64,000 bases of DNA from Blautia sp. Marseille-P3201T (GTDB lineage: Bacteria; Bacillota; Clostridia; Lachnospirales; Lachnospiraceae): positions 151,107 through 215,106 of the forward strand of contig NZ_LT635465.1 in assembly GCF_900120295.1 (NCBI RefSeq), written 5' to 3'. The translations under genes and the position numbers were made by a program. The notes beneath the pieces are model-generated. The model made no database searches. It was not told the origin of the DNA and saw only the letters and a list, made by a program, of their open reading frames with translations. Shown here in pieces: positions 35,609 to 43,271 of this stretch (positions within the stretch are counted from its first letter, which is position 1; the number at the start of each line of letters is the position of its first letter).

Positions 35609-36742
35609 CTACTCTTTCCTATTATCCCGATACAGCCACTTTAAAAAATCATCTACTGCATCCTGCAAATTTTGAATTGCACTGTTAAATACTCCTGCAT
35701 GGTAGAAATTAACAAGAATTGCTCCTACCGGAACAGCCAAAATCATACCAAAAACACCTGCAAATCGGTATCCCGTATACATACAGATTAAAGTCCATAA
35801 CGGATCAATTCCAATAGAGTCTCCTACCACTTTAGGCTCAATAATACGCCGCACAAGCTGCGTTGTCAAATATAATATTACCAGTCCCAATGCATACTTC
35901 ATGTCCCCTGATAAAATTTTAAATAATGCCCATGGAATAAGCGCCGTACCTGTTCCGAAAAATGGCAGCATATCTAACAAAGATACCAGAAATGCTACTA
36001 CAATAGCAAAGTCAACTTTCAAGATTAAAAATCCCACAAAAAGAATAACAAAAACAACCCCCATAATCTTAAACTGCGCTTTAAAATATCCGCCAAAAAT
36101 GCTTTTAAAGCATTGTTCCAGCATTTTCCATTTCTGCTGAATAATCTGTGGGGTATGTTCCCGTCCAAATTCCAGTATCTTGTCCCGGTCCGCAATAAAA
36201 AAATATGCAGATAATATGGTAAAAATAATTGCTATTAAAATACTTGGAAGATTTTTGGCCAGGTTGCCTGCCTGATCTACTGTAATCTGGCTGATTTTTC
36301 CCACAGCTGTCCCAATTACATCCCCCAGACTGTTTTGAAAATCAGAAATTCCTTCCTGTATACCTTCCGGTAATTCTTCAATAATCAAAGATAAATTTTC
36401 GCCTGCTTCCTGAAAATCTTCACGAAAACTTGTATAAATTGCCGGCGCCTGATCAATTAAAGATCCGACTTCCTGTACCGCTTTCATTCCTATAAAATAG
36501 ATGCCGCCAATAATCGCTGCCAAAACCGCAATAATTAAAAGCATGGACGTATGCTTTCTGGCTACTTTCAACCGCCTTTCCAGCATGCGCACCAGCGGAT
36601 TTGCAATCAAGGCAATCAGCCAGCCAATAACAAAGGGCATAAAAAATCGAATAAATTTAAAAGCAAAAAAACTGCCTAAAATCACTGCAAGCAGCGTAAA
36701 TATAAATACAAGTAAATTCTTAATATGTTTTTTCCAGTTCAT
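35609..36742 (-). CDS. AI-2E family transporter-like membrane protein (YtvI type)
   Basis: A 377-aa protein with about 7-8 helices and a central soluble section (~100-165). It has the family features FMPFVIGWLIALIANPLV and LLDMLPFFGTGTALIPWAL. The C-terminal FGMILAVPVGAIL segment is typical of the UPF0118 family, whose clostridial members include YtvI-like proteins. Autoinducer transport should not be assumed. The ATG at 36742 is preferred, since AAAGGGG lies 8 nt upstream; a TTG at 36748 is too close. Confidence 0.82.
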   Translation of the reverse strand: MNWKKHIKNLLVFIFTLLAVILGSFFAFKFIRFFMPFVIGWLIALIANPLVRMLERRLKVARKHTSMLLIIAVLAAIIGGIYFIGMKAVQEVGSLIDQAPAIYTSFREDFQEAGENLSLIIEELPEGIQEGISDFQNSLGDVIGTAVGKISQITVDQAGNLAKNLPSILIAIIFTILSAYFFIADRDKILEFGREHTPQIIQQKWKMLEQCFKSIFGGYFKAQFKIMGVVFVILFVGFLILKVDFAIVVAFLVSLLDMLPFFGTGTALIPWALFKILSGDMKYALGLVILYLTTQLVRRIIEPKVVGDSIGIDPLWTLICMYTGYRFAGVFGMILAVPVGAILVNFYHAGVFNSAIQNLQDAVDDFLKWLYRDNRKE

Positions 36743-36790
36743 GCACAAAACCCCTTTTAGCTGATTTACATCCGTTTCAATAAATCACAA

Positions 36791-36826
36791 AAGCCTATAT
36801 GCATACCGTTATACACATACAGGCTG
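36791..36826 (-). terminator. Terminator between the NUDIX and AI-2E-type genes
   Basis: AGCCTATATG and CATACAGGCT pair with one G-U, and on the minus strand are followed by TTTTG; probable end of the ribU-NUDIX transcript. Confidence 0.6.
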
Positions 36827-36894
36827 TTCTTTCCCAGGATGCTTTTTTAAGTATAACACAACTTAGAAAAAAGTAGTCCGATTATATAAAATTT

Positions 36895-37506
36895 TTACAA
36901 TTCTTTCAGAAATTCCAAAGGTTCTTTATCGTGTAAGAAATGCATCAACATATAAGAACACATAATCGCTACTTTTTCTTCTTTTAGAATGCGTTTCACT
37001 TCATTTCTGTCTGCTAAAACCACTTCAATTTCTTCTGTATCTTCCTGAAATTCTTTTGAAATTTCTCCTGTAGAAACACCAAATACTGTAGCACAGGACT
37101 CGTCCGTCATCCCTACCGTAGTAAATGCCGGCTTTTCGTATGCTTCATTTACAGAAAGCGGCACAAAATCCAGTCCTGTTTCCTCTTTCATTTCCCGAAC
37201 CGCCGTTTCTTTATATGGCTCTCCATCTTCCACCAGCCCGGCCGGAAACTCATATATAAAATCATTTAACGCATACCGATACTGGCGGATTAACACTACT
37301 TTATCCTGTTTTTCCCCATATAAACTATAAATCACAACACCATCCGGGGAATTTTTTCCTGTAACAAGTTTCAAATCCTGTTCGCTTTTCGCTCTTGACG
37401 CAACATAATACTTTCCTTTTTTTCCTGTTTTTGACTCTCTGTCCAACTCATAGAGATTTACAAAAGGATTTTCTGTTCTTTTCGTAATTCCTGTAATTTT
37501 TGCCAT
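36895..37506 (-). CDS. NUDIX hydrolase (ADP-ribose pyrophosphatase-like)
   Basis: A 203-aa protein. The Nudix box GLVEDGEPYKETAVREMKEE and following TGL fits G-x5-E-x7-REUxEExGU, and the upstream stretch LIRQYRYALNDFIYEFPAG is typical of ADP-sugar pyrophosphatases of the NudF/YqkG type. Its ribosome-binding site AAAGGAG lies in the last codons of ribU and its ATG follows the ribU stop by one base, so both are translated from the FMN-riboswitch transcript. It might hydrolyse FAD or another flavin-linked dinucleotide, but that is only suggested by context. Confidence 0.87.
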   Translation of the reverse strand: MAKITGITKRTENPFVNLYELDRESKTGKKGKYYVASRAKSEQDLKLVTGKNSPDGVVIYSLYGEKQDKVVLIRQYRYALNDFIYEFPAGLVEDGEPYKETAVREMKEETGLDFVPLSVNEAYEKPAFTTVGMTDESCATVFGVSTGEISKEFQEDTEEIEVVLADRNEVKRILKEEKVAIMCSYMLMHFLHDKEPLEFLKEL

Positions 37507-37507
37507 T

Positions 37508-38146
37508 TTATTCTCCTTTTAACACTACCCGAAGTCTTTTATATAAAAGAAGGGTAATTAATGAAATAATAATTCCTTTTGCCAGATTAAATGGAACCAT
37601 GCATAAAACGACAAAAGTAACCATATTGTCAATTGCCGGATGAATGGCTGTTCCCATAGCAATAAAACTATCCATTGGAATTCCCATAACTACACTATAT
37701 AACGGAAACATTACAAAAGCATTAGAAAGGCAGCCCATAATTACCATGAGCAAAGTACCTGTTCCCATTCCTAAAAGTGCACTCTTTCTGGTTTTTCTTT
37801 TCCTGTAAAAAATTCCTGCCGGTACCACAAAAGCACATCCGATAAAGAAATTTGACAGCTCACCAATGCCTCCTGTAGTCGTCCCATAAGTAACAAGATG
37901 AAGAATATTCTTTAACAATTCAATTGCCGCCCCTGCCAATGGTCCCATAGCAAAAGTTCCCACTAAAACCGGTATTTCCGAAAAATCCATTTTAATAAAA
38001 GGCGGCGCTAAAAAAGGTATTGGAAATTCAAACATCATAAGTACTGCCGACACTGCTGACAGCATAGCTATCTGCACCATAGTTCTTAATTTCGATCTGT
38101 TTCCTGTTACCTGAATTCTTTTGTTTACAACTGCTTCCTGACTCAT
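37508..38146 (-). CDS. ribU: Riboflavin ECF transporter S component RibU
   Basis: A 212-aa membrane substrate-capture subunit for riboflavin, working with the shared EcfAA'T module, which is not in the window. Six helices are predicted. Features are an N-terminal ALSAVSAVLMMFEFPIPF-like segment, the substrate loop FLAPPFIKMDFSEIPVLVG and NILHLVTYGTTTGGIGELSN, characteristic of RibU. An FMN riboswitch upstream confirms the vitamin. The start at 38146 follows AAAAGGAG; the earlier ATG at 38164 overlaps that ribosome-binding site. Confidence 0.94.
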   Translation of the reverse strand: MSQEAVVNKRIQVTGNRSKLRTMVQIAMLSAVSAVLMMFEFPIPFLAPPFIKMDFSEIPVLVGTFAMGPLAGAAIELLKNILHLVTYGTTTGGIGELSNFFIGCAFVVPAGIFYRKRKTRKSALLGMGTGTLLMVIMGCLSNAFVMFPLYSVVMGIPMDSFIAMGTAIHPAIDNMVTFVVLCMVPFNLAKGIIISLITLLLYKRLRVVLKGE

Positions 38147-38202
38147 CTTTGTTCTCCTTTTCATGAATGTTTTTCATAAAAGGAAATTCTTCATACATTT
38201 CC

Positions 38203-38270
38203 GCGAGCTGCGCATCCTTGCGGAGCATTTTTATTTTATAGGATGCAATTTCCTATGAAATAAAAAAGGA
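38203..38270 (-). repeat. Dispersed intergenic repeat, copy B
   Basis: A 68-bp copy nearly identical to 29612-29680. It is inserted between the FMN riboswitch terminator and the ribU ribosome-binding site, so it is part of the ribU 5' leader. It keeps the CCTTGCGGAGC block and the ATAGGA...TCCTAT hairpin. Confidence 0.8.
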
Positions 38271-38293
38271 TACCTCTATACGGGGTATCCTCA
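38267..38293 (-). terminator. Riboswitch-controlled terminator ahead of ribU
   Basis: On the minus strand GGATACC and GGTATCC pair around CCGTATAGA and are followed by TTTTTT. This is the expected OFF structure of the FMN riboswitch. Confidence 0.85.
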
Positions 38294-38318
38294 TGAAAGC
38301 TCAATAGAAATGCTCTTT

Positions 38319-38432
38319 TCTTCTCTCATCCAGACTATACTGTCGGTATTGGAATTACACCAATTCAACCATTCTATATGGCTCGCGGACTATAACCGCC
38401 GGTAGGGAATTACACCCTGCCCCGAAGAATTT
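38319..38432 (-). ncRNA. FMN riboswitch (RFN element)
   Basis: Minus strand from about 38430: CTTCGGGGCAGGGTGTAATT, then CCCTACCGGCGGT, AGTCCGCGAGC, TTGAATTGGTGTAATTCCAA, TACCGACAGTATAGTCTGGA and TGAGAGAAG. These are the conserved blocks of the RFN element in order. It controls ribU and the NUDIX gene by transcription termination. Confidence 0.97.
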
Positions 38433-38450
38433 CTTTTTATTATATTATAC

Positions 38451-38479
38451 ATTATAGTCCTTCAAGGACTTCATTTCAA
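38451..38479 (-). promoter_or_regulatory. ribU promoter with internal palindrome
   Basis: Minus strand TTGAAA (38479-38474), 17 bp, TATAAT (38456-38451). The spacer contains the odd palindrome AGTCCTTGAAGGACT (38470-38456). A further dyad CTGTCATT / AATGACAG (38496-38513) covers the upstream gene's stop and may end the ABC operon. Confidence 0.8.
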
Positions 38480-38498
38480 TAGCTTTTTATCATTTCTG

Positions 38499-39257
38499 TC
38501 ATTCTAATGACAGTTTTCCGACAAATTCCTGTATTCTCTGGTTTTCTGAAGAAAACACATCCTCTGGCGTTCCCTGAACTACAATCCTGCCCTTTTCCAT
38601 GAAAATAATTCTGTCCGCTACATTTCTTGCAAATTTCATCTCGTGCGTTACAATCACCATTGTCATATGTTCCGCTGCCAGATCTTTAATAACTTTTAAA
38701 ATTTCTCCTGTAATCTCTGGATCTAAAGCAGATGTGGGCTCGTCAAAAAACAGCATTTTAGGCTTTAACGCCAAAGCTCTTGCAATAGACACCCTCTGCT
38801 GCTGACCTCCTGATAATTGATACGGATATGCATCCGCCTTATCTGCAAGTCCCATTTTCTCAAGTAATACCTTTGCCTCTGCGTATACTGCTTTCTTGTC
38901 CCTTTTTTGTACTCGTATAGGAGCATCTGTAATATTTTTCATTACTGAAAAATGAGGAAACAGATTAAAATTCTGAAATACAAGCCCAAAACAGGACTGA
39001 ATTTCCTTTCGCTGCTGTTTTTTTGGAAACATTGGTTTTCTATTTTCCATCCATGCGGCTTTCTTTCCCATATATAGAATTTCGCCGCCTTCAATATTCT
39101 CCAATAATGTTGCACAGCGCAGCAGCGTTGACTTGCCCGAACCGGACGGACCGATAATTGCCAATATTTCTCCCTGCTCAACAGAAAATGAAATATCTCT
39201 GATAACCGGTAATCCACCAAATTCCTTCTTAATATGCTTCATTTCCAAAAGACTCAT
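38499..39257 (-). CDS. Polar amino-acid ABC transporter ATP-binding protein (GlnQ type)
   Basis: A 252-aa ABC ATPase. Walker A is IIGPSGSGKSTLLRC (~34-48), the Q-loop is in FGLVFQNFNLFPHFSVM, the signature is LSGGQQQRVSIARAL and Walker B is MLFFDEPTSALDPE, followed by the His switch in IVTHEM. It matches GlnQ/TcyC-type ATPases for polar amino acids or cystine. It is the third gene of a three-gene importer, 12 nt after the permease. Confidence 0.92.
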   Translation of the reverse strand: MSLLEMKHIKKEFGGLPVIRDISFSVEQGEILAIIGPSGSGKSTLLRCATLLENIEGGEILYMGKKAAWMENRKPMFPKKQQRKEIQSCFGLVFQNFNLFPHFSVMKNITDAPIRVQKRDKKAVYAEAKVLLEKMGLADKADAYPYQLSGGQQQRVSIARALALKPKMLFFDEPTSALDPEITGEILKVIKDLAAEHMTMVIVTHEMKFARNVADRIIFMEKGRIVVQGTPEDVFSSENQRIQEFVGKLSLE

Positions 39258-39269
39258 TTTGGCCTCCTC

Positions 39270-39917
39270 CTATCGATAATAATCCATCTTCTTTTCAAAT
39301 ATCTCCATTACTCCGGCAACAACGTAATTAAAAACGTAATAAAATGCACCGGCAATGAAGAAGGGAACTATCGTTGTCTGTGCAGCTGCAATCTGCTTTG
39401 CCACTGCAAACATTTCGACATAAGATAAGGAATATACCAGGGAAGTATCTTTTACCAGAGTAATCACCTCATTTGTTACAGACGGCAGTACGTTCTTAGT
39501 CATCTGAGGTAAAACAATCCTGAAGAATGTCTGTTGTCTGGAATATTCCAAAATTGCTGCAGCTTCATACTGTCCTTGGGGAATGGCTTCAATTCCGGAA
39601 CGGTAAATTTCGGCAAAGTATGCTGCGTAATTTAGCGAACACCCCAGCAAAATTGCAGTCAGCTTATATCCTCCAATATTCATTCCCCACAAATAATATG
39701 GTGCAAAGTACCATACTAACAACTGAAGCATCAGCGGAGTCCCTCTCATAATTGATATGTAAATTTTTACACCCCAGCTGAATAGTTTTATTTTACTCAC
39801 TCTTCCAAAGTACACTACCATTCCAAGAGGCAGCGAAAGCAACAACGTCATAAAGAAAATCAGGCATGTCTGCCCAAATCCCATTGTCAATTGTTCCAAC
39901 ATCACATCAATACTCAT
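39270..39917 (-). CDS. Polar amino-acid ABC transporter permease
   Basis: A 215-aa permease of the HisM/GlnP family with about five helices and the EAA loop EAAAILEYSRQQTFFRIVLP near residue 130. RGTPLMLQLLVWYF is a typical family stretch. Its start overlaps the binding-protein stop by 4 nt (ATGA), which implies coupling. It probably works as a homodimer, because no second permease is present. Confidence 0.9.
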   Translation of the reverse strand: MSIDVMLEQLTMGFGQTCLIFFMTLLLSLPLGMVVYFGRVSKIKLFSWGVKIYISIMRGTPLMLQLLVWYFAPYYLWGMNIGGYKLTAILLGCSLNYAAYFAEIYRSGIEAIPQGQYEAAAILEYSRQQTFFRIVLPQMTKNVLPSVTNEVITLVKDTSLVYSLSYVEMFAVAKQIAAAQTTIVPFFIAGAFYYVFNYVVAGVMEIFEKKMDYYR

Positions 39918-40732
39918 TTTAACGTCACCATATCTGAAATTTCATATTTCTCTGCCAGCTTTGCTACTGTTCCGTCTTCTGTCAATTTTTTTAAATCTTT
40001 ATTGACAATATCACACAATTCCTGATTTCCCTTTTTAAATCCAATGGCGTATTGCTCTGTACTTAATGTTTCTTCTAACATTTTATATCCCTCACCTCTT
40101 GATTTAAGCTGATAATTTGCAACACCTATGTCAATGGCAAGTGCGTCCAGTGCTCCTGCCTTTAATTCAGTAAAAGCCGTATTATAATCTGCAAATTCAT
40201 TCAGAGATGCAAAAGTGTCTGCCAATGCTTTTTGTCCGTCTTCCTCATCACTTTGCAGTAAAGTTAAAGCAGAACTTGCTGCCTGAACTCCAACGATTTT
40301 ACCTGAAAGATCTTCCAATGTATTAATACCCGAATTTTCTGCAACTACAATTACCTGGCTGTTATCTACATATGGTGTTGAAAATGTATAATCATCTTCT
40401 CTTCCATTCATCGTAAATCCATTCCAAATGCAGTCGATAGAGCCTGAACTTAATTCCATATCCTTAGCATCCCAGTTAATAGGCTTTTTCACAAGTTCCC
40501 ACCCCTCCAGTTTGCACACTGCCTCAGCCAGTTCCAGATCAAATCCCGTATACTCTCCATTCTCATCCATGTAACCGTATGGTGGATATTCCGCATCAAA
40601 TCCCACTGTAAATGTGGTTTTATCATCCGTTTTTGCGTCATTTTTCGCCGTGTCTTTTTTTTCTCCACATGCAGATAATGCGAATGTTGCTAACATTGTT
40701 CCTATTAAAACCAGTGCAATTTTTTTCTTCAT
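39914..40732 (-). CDS. Polar amino-acid ABC transporter substrate-binding lipoprotein
   Basis: A 272-aa protein with a lipoprotein signal (ALSACG, Cys at ~22) and the SBP family 3 fold: TVGFDAEYPPYGYMDENGEY, then GFDLELAEAV, and a hinge near IVGVQAASSAL. The ligand could be glutamine, arginine or cystine; the binding-site residues do not decide. It is first in the operon, preceded by a good promoter and an inverted repeat in the leader. Confidence 0.9.
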   Translation of the reverse strand: MKKKIALVLIGTMLATFALSACGEKKDTAKNDAKTDDKTTFTVGFDAEYPPYGYMDENGEYTGFDLELAEAVCKLEGWELVKKPINWDAKDMELSSGSIDCIWNGFTMNGREDDYTFSTPYVDNSQVIVVAENSGINTLEDLSGKIVGVQAASSALTLLQSDEEDGQKALADTFASLNEFADYNTAFTELKAGALDALAIDIGVANYQLKSRGEGYKMLEETLSTEQYAIGFKKGNQELCDIVNKDLKKLTEDGTVAKLAEKYEISDMVTLK

Positions 40733-40762
40733 TTCTTTGTCCTCCTCATATTTTATATTCGC

Positions 40763-40792
40763 TTTAGTATTTTATCTCTCTACCATACTAAA
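40763..40792 (-). promoter_or_regulatory. Leader inverted repeat of the amino-acid ABC operon
   Basis: TTTAGTAT (40763-40770) and ATACTAAA (40785-40792) are perfect 8-bp arms 14 bp apart, located just downstream of the predicted transcription start. This suits a repressor roadblock site or an RNA hairpin. Confidence 0.5.
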
Positions 40793-40801
40793 TTAGCGCT
40801 T

Positions 40802-40851
40802 ATCCTAACACAGAAATGAAAGACTGTCAAATCTGATTTTAATCAAAAATC
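40802..40851 (-). promoter_or_regulatory. Promoter of the amino-acid ABC operon
   Basis: Minus strand TTGACA (40830-40825), 17 bp, TAGGAT (40807-40802). Upstream of the -35 lies a dyad GATTTT / AAAATC (40835-40851), possibly a regulator site. Confidence 0.75.
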
Positions 40852-40914
40852 GTTCAGTAATATAAAATTTGACTATAATTTTTCCGTAAATTCTTATATT
40901 TCAAAAACAAAAAA

Positions 40915-40970
40915 AGACTATTTATACAAAAAGTAAAATATATCCCTATTGTTTTCTGTATAAATAGTCT
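40915..40970 (-). terminator. Terminator of the uronate operon
   Basis: AGACTATTTATACA (40915-40928) and TGTATAAATAGTCT (40957-40970) form a 14-bp perfect stem with a 28-nt loop; T-runs follow on the minus strand. Confidence 0.75.
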
Positions 40971-40998
40971 CTATTTCATTTTATTTTTATTGTATTTT

Positions 40999-41781
40999 TT
41001 ACAAATCGTTTCCGTAAACTTCAATCTGCGCCAATGCAGGGAATGGAGATGGTTCGGAAGACTGAATTAAATGAGAAACCTTTAACCAGCTGATTTTCTT
41101 TTTCTCAAAAGTAAATTCCTGTCCGGCCCCTGTTTTCTTTAATGATAATTCCATCTCTTCGCCGTCAGAAAATGTAATGGTCATTTTTTTCCACCAATTA
41201 TCGTGTGGGAAATCTGCGCGGAGATAAATAATAATTCGGTCAACTTCAACTTCTCGTCCAAAGTCTACTGTCATCTCTGCATTAGGATTGCGGTTAATAC
41301 CCCATGAGTCATAAGGCCATTCTCCATGACATTCATTTGCAGTTACTCCATCAATAGCATTCTTGGCTGCAAATACAGACTCACCTCTTGTTTCTACATT
41401 TGCAAAGGCATGTGGGAAGCAAGTTTCATTTTCATGTAAATCATTTACATTAAGCGCCAGATTTCGATAAGTTTTTGGCTCAAACTCTTTTGCTTTTCTT
41501 ACAGTAATTAAATGTTTATTTCCTGAAAATGTTTTTGGTGAAAGATTAATTCTCTTTTCTCCAAATGGAATTTTATAATGTGCATCTCCTGTGAGATAAA
41601 CCAGAGATTTTCCCATAGCGTCATCTGCCTGAAACCACACATGGATATTTTTCTCAGAAGTTTCAAGAAGAATTCTGTCACCTTCCTGATATTCTCTTGC
41701 TACCATTAAATTAATTTCTTCCTCGTCTCTGCCCACAGCAACAGTTCTGCCGCTTCCATCAATTACTTTTAAACTGAACAT
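40999..41781 (-). CDS. Discoidin/F5-8C-like carbohydrate-binding domain protein of unknown function
   Basis: A 260-aa protein with no signal peptide or membrane segment. The N-terminal ~90 residues form an unknown beta-rich part. The C-terminal ~150 residues look like a galactose-binding/discoidin fold: NAIDGVTANECHGEWPYDSW, then MTVDFGREVEVDRIIIYLRA. The last gene of the uronate operon, it follows the RpiB-like gene by 12 nt. Related proteins accompany uronate genes in Lachnospiraceae; a catalytic role (for example an epimerase or lactonase-like step) or sugar binding are both open. Function is not assigned. Confidence 0.7.
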   Translation of the reverse strand: MFSLKVIDGSGRTVAVGRDEEEINLMVAREYQEGDRILLETSEKNIHVWFQADDAMGKSLVYLTGDAHYKIPFGEKRINLSPKTFSGNKHLITVRKAKEFEPKTYRNLALNVNDLHENETCFPHAFANVETRGESVFAAKNAIDGVTANECHGEWPYDSWGINRNPNAEMTVDFGREVEVDRIIIYLRADFPHDNWWKKMTITFSDGEEMELSLKKTGAGQEFTFEKKKISWLKVSHLIQSSEPSPFPALAQIEVYGNDL

Positions 41782-41793
41782 ATACTTTCTCCT

Positions 41794-42435
41794 TTAGCAG
41801 CCCAGAATTTCTTTTACGCATGCAGCGATTTTTTCACATTTGCAGTTTTTAAAGAATAATTCCTGGAAATGTTCTCCGGCAAGAGCGCCTTTTACCAGTT
41901 CTCTGTCTAATTCCATTAAAATATCTGTAAATTCGCGATAAGTAACTTTCTTTACATCATCCAGAATTCTCTTATTTCTCTGTTCCGGAACAGCTCTTTC
42001 TCTTGGATATCCCTGTCCGCTTTCTTCACAGAAAAGTTTTTCAAAAATGTATTCCAGATTTAAGTCTCCACCCCATCCGTATCCTTTTGCAAATGGAAGA
42101 GAAATTGCATTTCCATCATTAATCTGTGCAAAAGTATAAGCATCTAATGCATCTTCTACATGTCCGCAGATAACACCCGGGAAAGAGTTACAAGCAAGCA
42201 TTGCACCTTCACCTGTACCGCAGCCTGTAATTACATAATCTGCTGCACCTGAATTTAATAACACGGCTGCCAGAATACCAACCTGTACATAAGTAAGCTG
42301 TGCTTCGTCTTCTGCTGTATACATTCCGTAGTTATCTACAGTAAATCCCATAGGTTCTACTACTTTTTTTAAGGATTTTTCAATAATTGGGTTTTTTGCC
42401 CCCTGGCTGTTTTCATTAATTAATGCGATTTTCAT
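41794..42435 (-). CDS. RpiB/LacAB-family isomerase, DhuI-like (unsaturated-uronate isomerase)
   Basis: A 213-aa protein of the RpiB family. It starts MKIALINENSQGAKNPII and contains the RpiB catalytic segment VITGCGTGEGAMLACNSFPG with the phosphate/anion loop, followed by a longer C-terminal tail than RpiB itself. In streptococci and lactobacilli an RpiB-family enzyme, DhuI, isomerises 4-deoxy-5-hexosulose uronate in glycosaminoglycan catabolism. Its place next to kduD fits that role. A KduI-type isomerase is also encoded in this operon. The ATG at 42435 follows AGGAG. Confidence 0.75.
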   Translation of the reverse strand: MKIALINENSQGAKNPIIEKSLKKVVEPMGFTVDNYGMYTAEDEAQLTYVQVGILAAVLLNSGAADYVITGCGTGEGAMLACNSFPGVICGHVEDALDAYTFAQINDGNAISLPFAKGYGWGGDLNLEYIFEKLFCEESGQGYPRERAVPEQRNKRILDDVKKVTYREFTDILMELDRELVKGALAGEHFQELFFKNCKCEKIAACVKEILGC

Positions 42436-42454
42436 GATTTTTCTCCTATTTTTC

Positions 42455-43258
42455 TTATTTTGGCTGTTTTCCAATATATGCTAAAATACCGCCATCAACG
42501 TATAAAATCTGTCCGTTTACAAAGTCTGATGCTTCAGAAGCAAGGAACACTGCAGGTCCCATTAAGTCTTCCGGATTTCCCCAGCGAGCTGCAGGTGTCT
42601 TACTGATAATAAACTGGTCAAATGGATGTTTAGAACCATCCGGCTGAATTTCTCTTAATGGTGCAGTCTGAGGTGTGGCAATATAACCAGGTCCGATACC
42701 ATTACACTGAATATTGTATTCACCGTATTCAGATGCAATATTTTTTGTCAGCATTTTTAATCCACCTTTTGCTGCTGCATAAGCAGATACTGTTTCACGT
42801 CCTAATTCGCTCATCATAGAACAAATGTTGATGATTTTTCCATGTCCTTTTTTCATCATGCCCGGAATAACTGCTTTTGACACGATAAACGGCGCATTCA
42901 AGTCAATGTCAATTACCTGACGGAATTCTGCTGCGCTCATTTCTGTCATAGGAATACGTTTAATAATTCCTGCGTTATTTACTAAGATATCAATGGTTCC
43001 CAGCTCTTTTTCAATATCTGCTACCATATTTGCAACCTGCTCTTCATCTGTTACATCACAAATATAACCTTTCGCATCAATACCTTTTGCTTTATAATTT
43101 GCCAGAGCTGTTTCTAAATGTTCCTGTCCTCTGCAGTTAAATGCAATTTTTGCTCCTGCTTTTGCGTAAGCTTCTGCCATAGCAAAACCAATTCCATAAG
43201 CTGCGCCTGTTACTAAGGCAACTTTACCTTCCAGTGAAAAACTTTTCATTACGTCCAT
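42455..43258 (-). CDS. kduD: 2-dehydro-3-deoxy-D-gluconate 5-dehydrogenase (KduD/DhuD)
   Basis: A 267-aa SDR reducing 2,5-diketo-3-deoxygluconate to 2-keto-3-deoxygluconate, or the reverse. The nucleotide motif TGAAYGIG begins near residue 18; NNAG, the catalytic ICSMMSELGRETVSAYAAAK with Ser, Tyr and Lys, and GPGYIATPQTAPLR are characteristic of KduD. Gap to kduI is 13 nt. The start follows AAAGGAG. Confidence 0.9.
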   Translation of the reverse strand: MDVMKSFSLEGKVALVTGAAYGIGFAMAEAYAKAGAKIAFNCRGQEHLETALANYKAKGIDAKGYICDVTDEEQVANMVADIEKELGTIDILVNNAGIIKRIPMTEMSAAEFRQVIDIDLNAPFIVSKAVIPGMMKKGHGKIINICSMMSELGRETVSAYAAAKGGLKMLTKNIASEYGEYNIQCNGIGPGYIATPQTAPLREIQPDGSKHPFDQFIISKTPAARWGNPEDLMGPAVFLASEASDFVNGQILYVDGGILAYIGKQPK

Positions 43259-43271
43259 TTCTATTCTCCTT

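Noticed and set aside
38028..38228. 66-codon frame beginning MLRKDAQLAEM upstream of ribU
   Set aside because: Its start is the translated dispersed repeat and it then overlaps ribU out of frame; not a gene.
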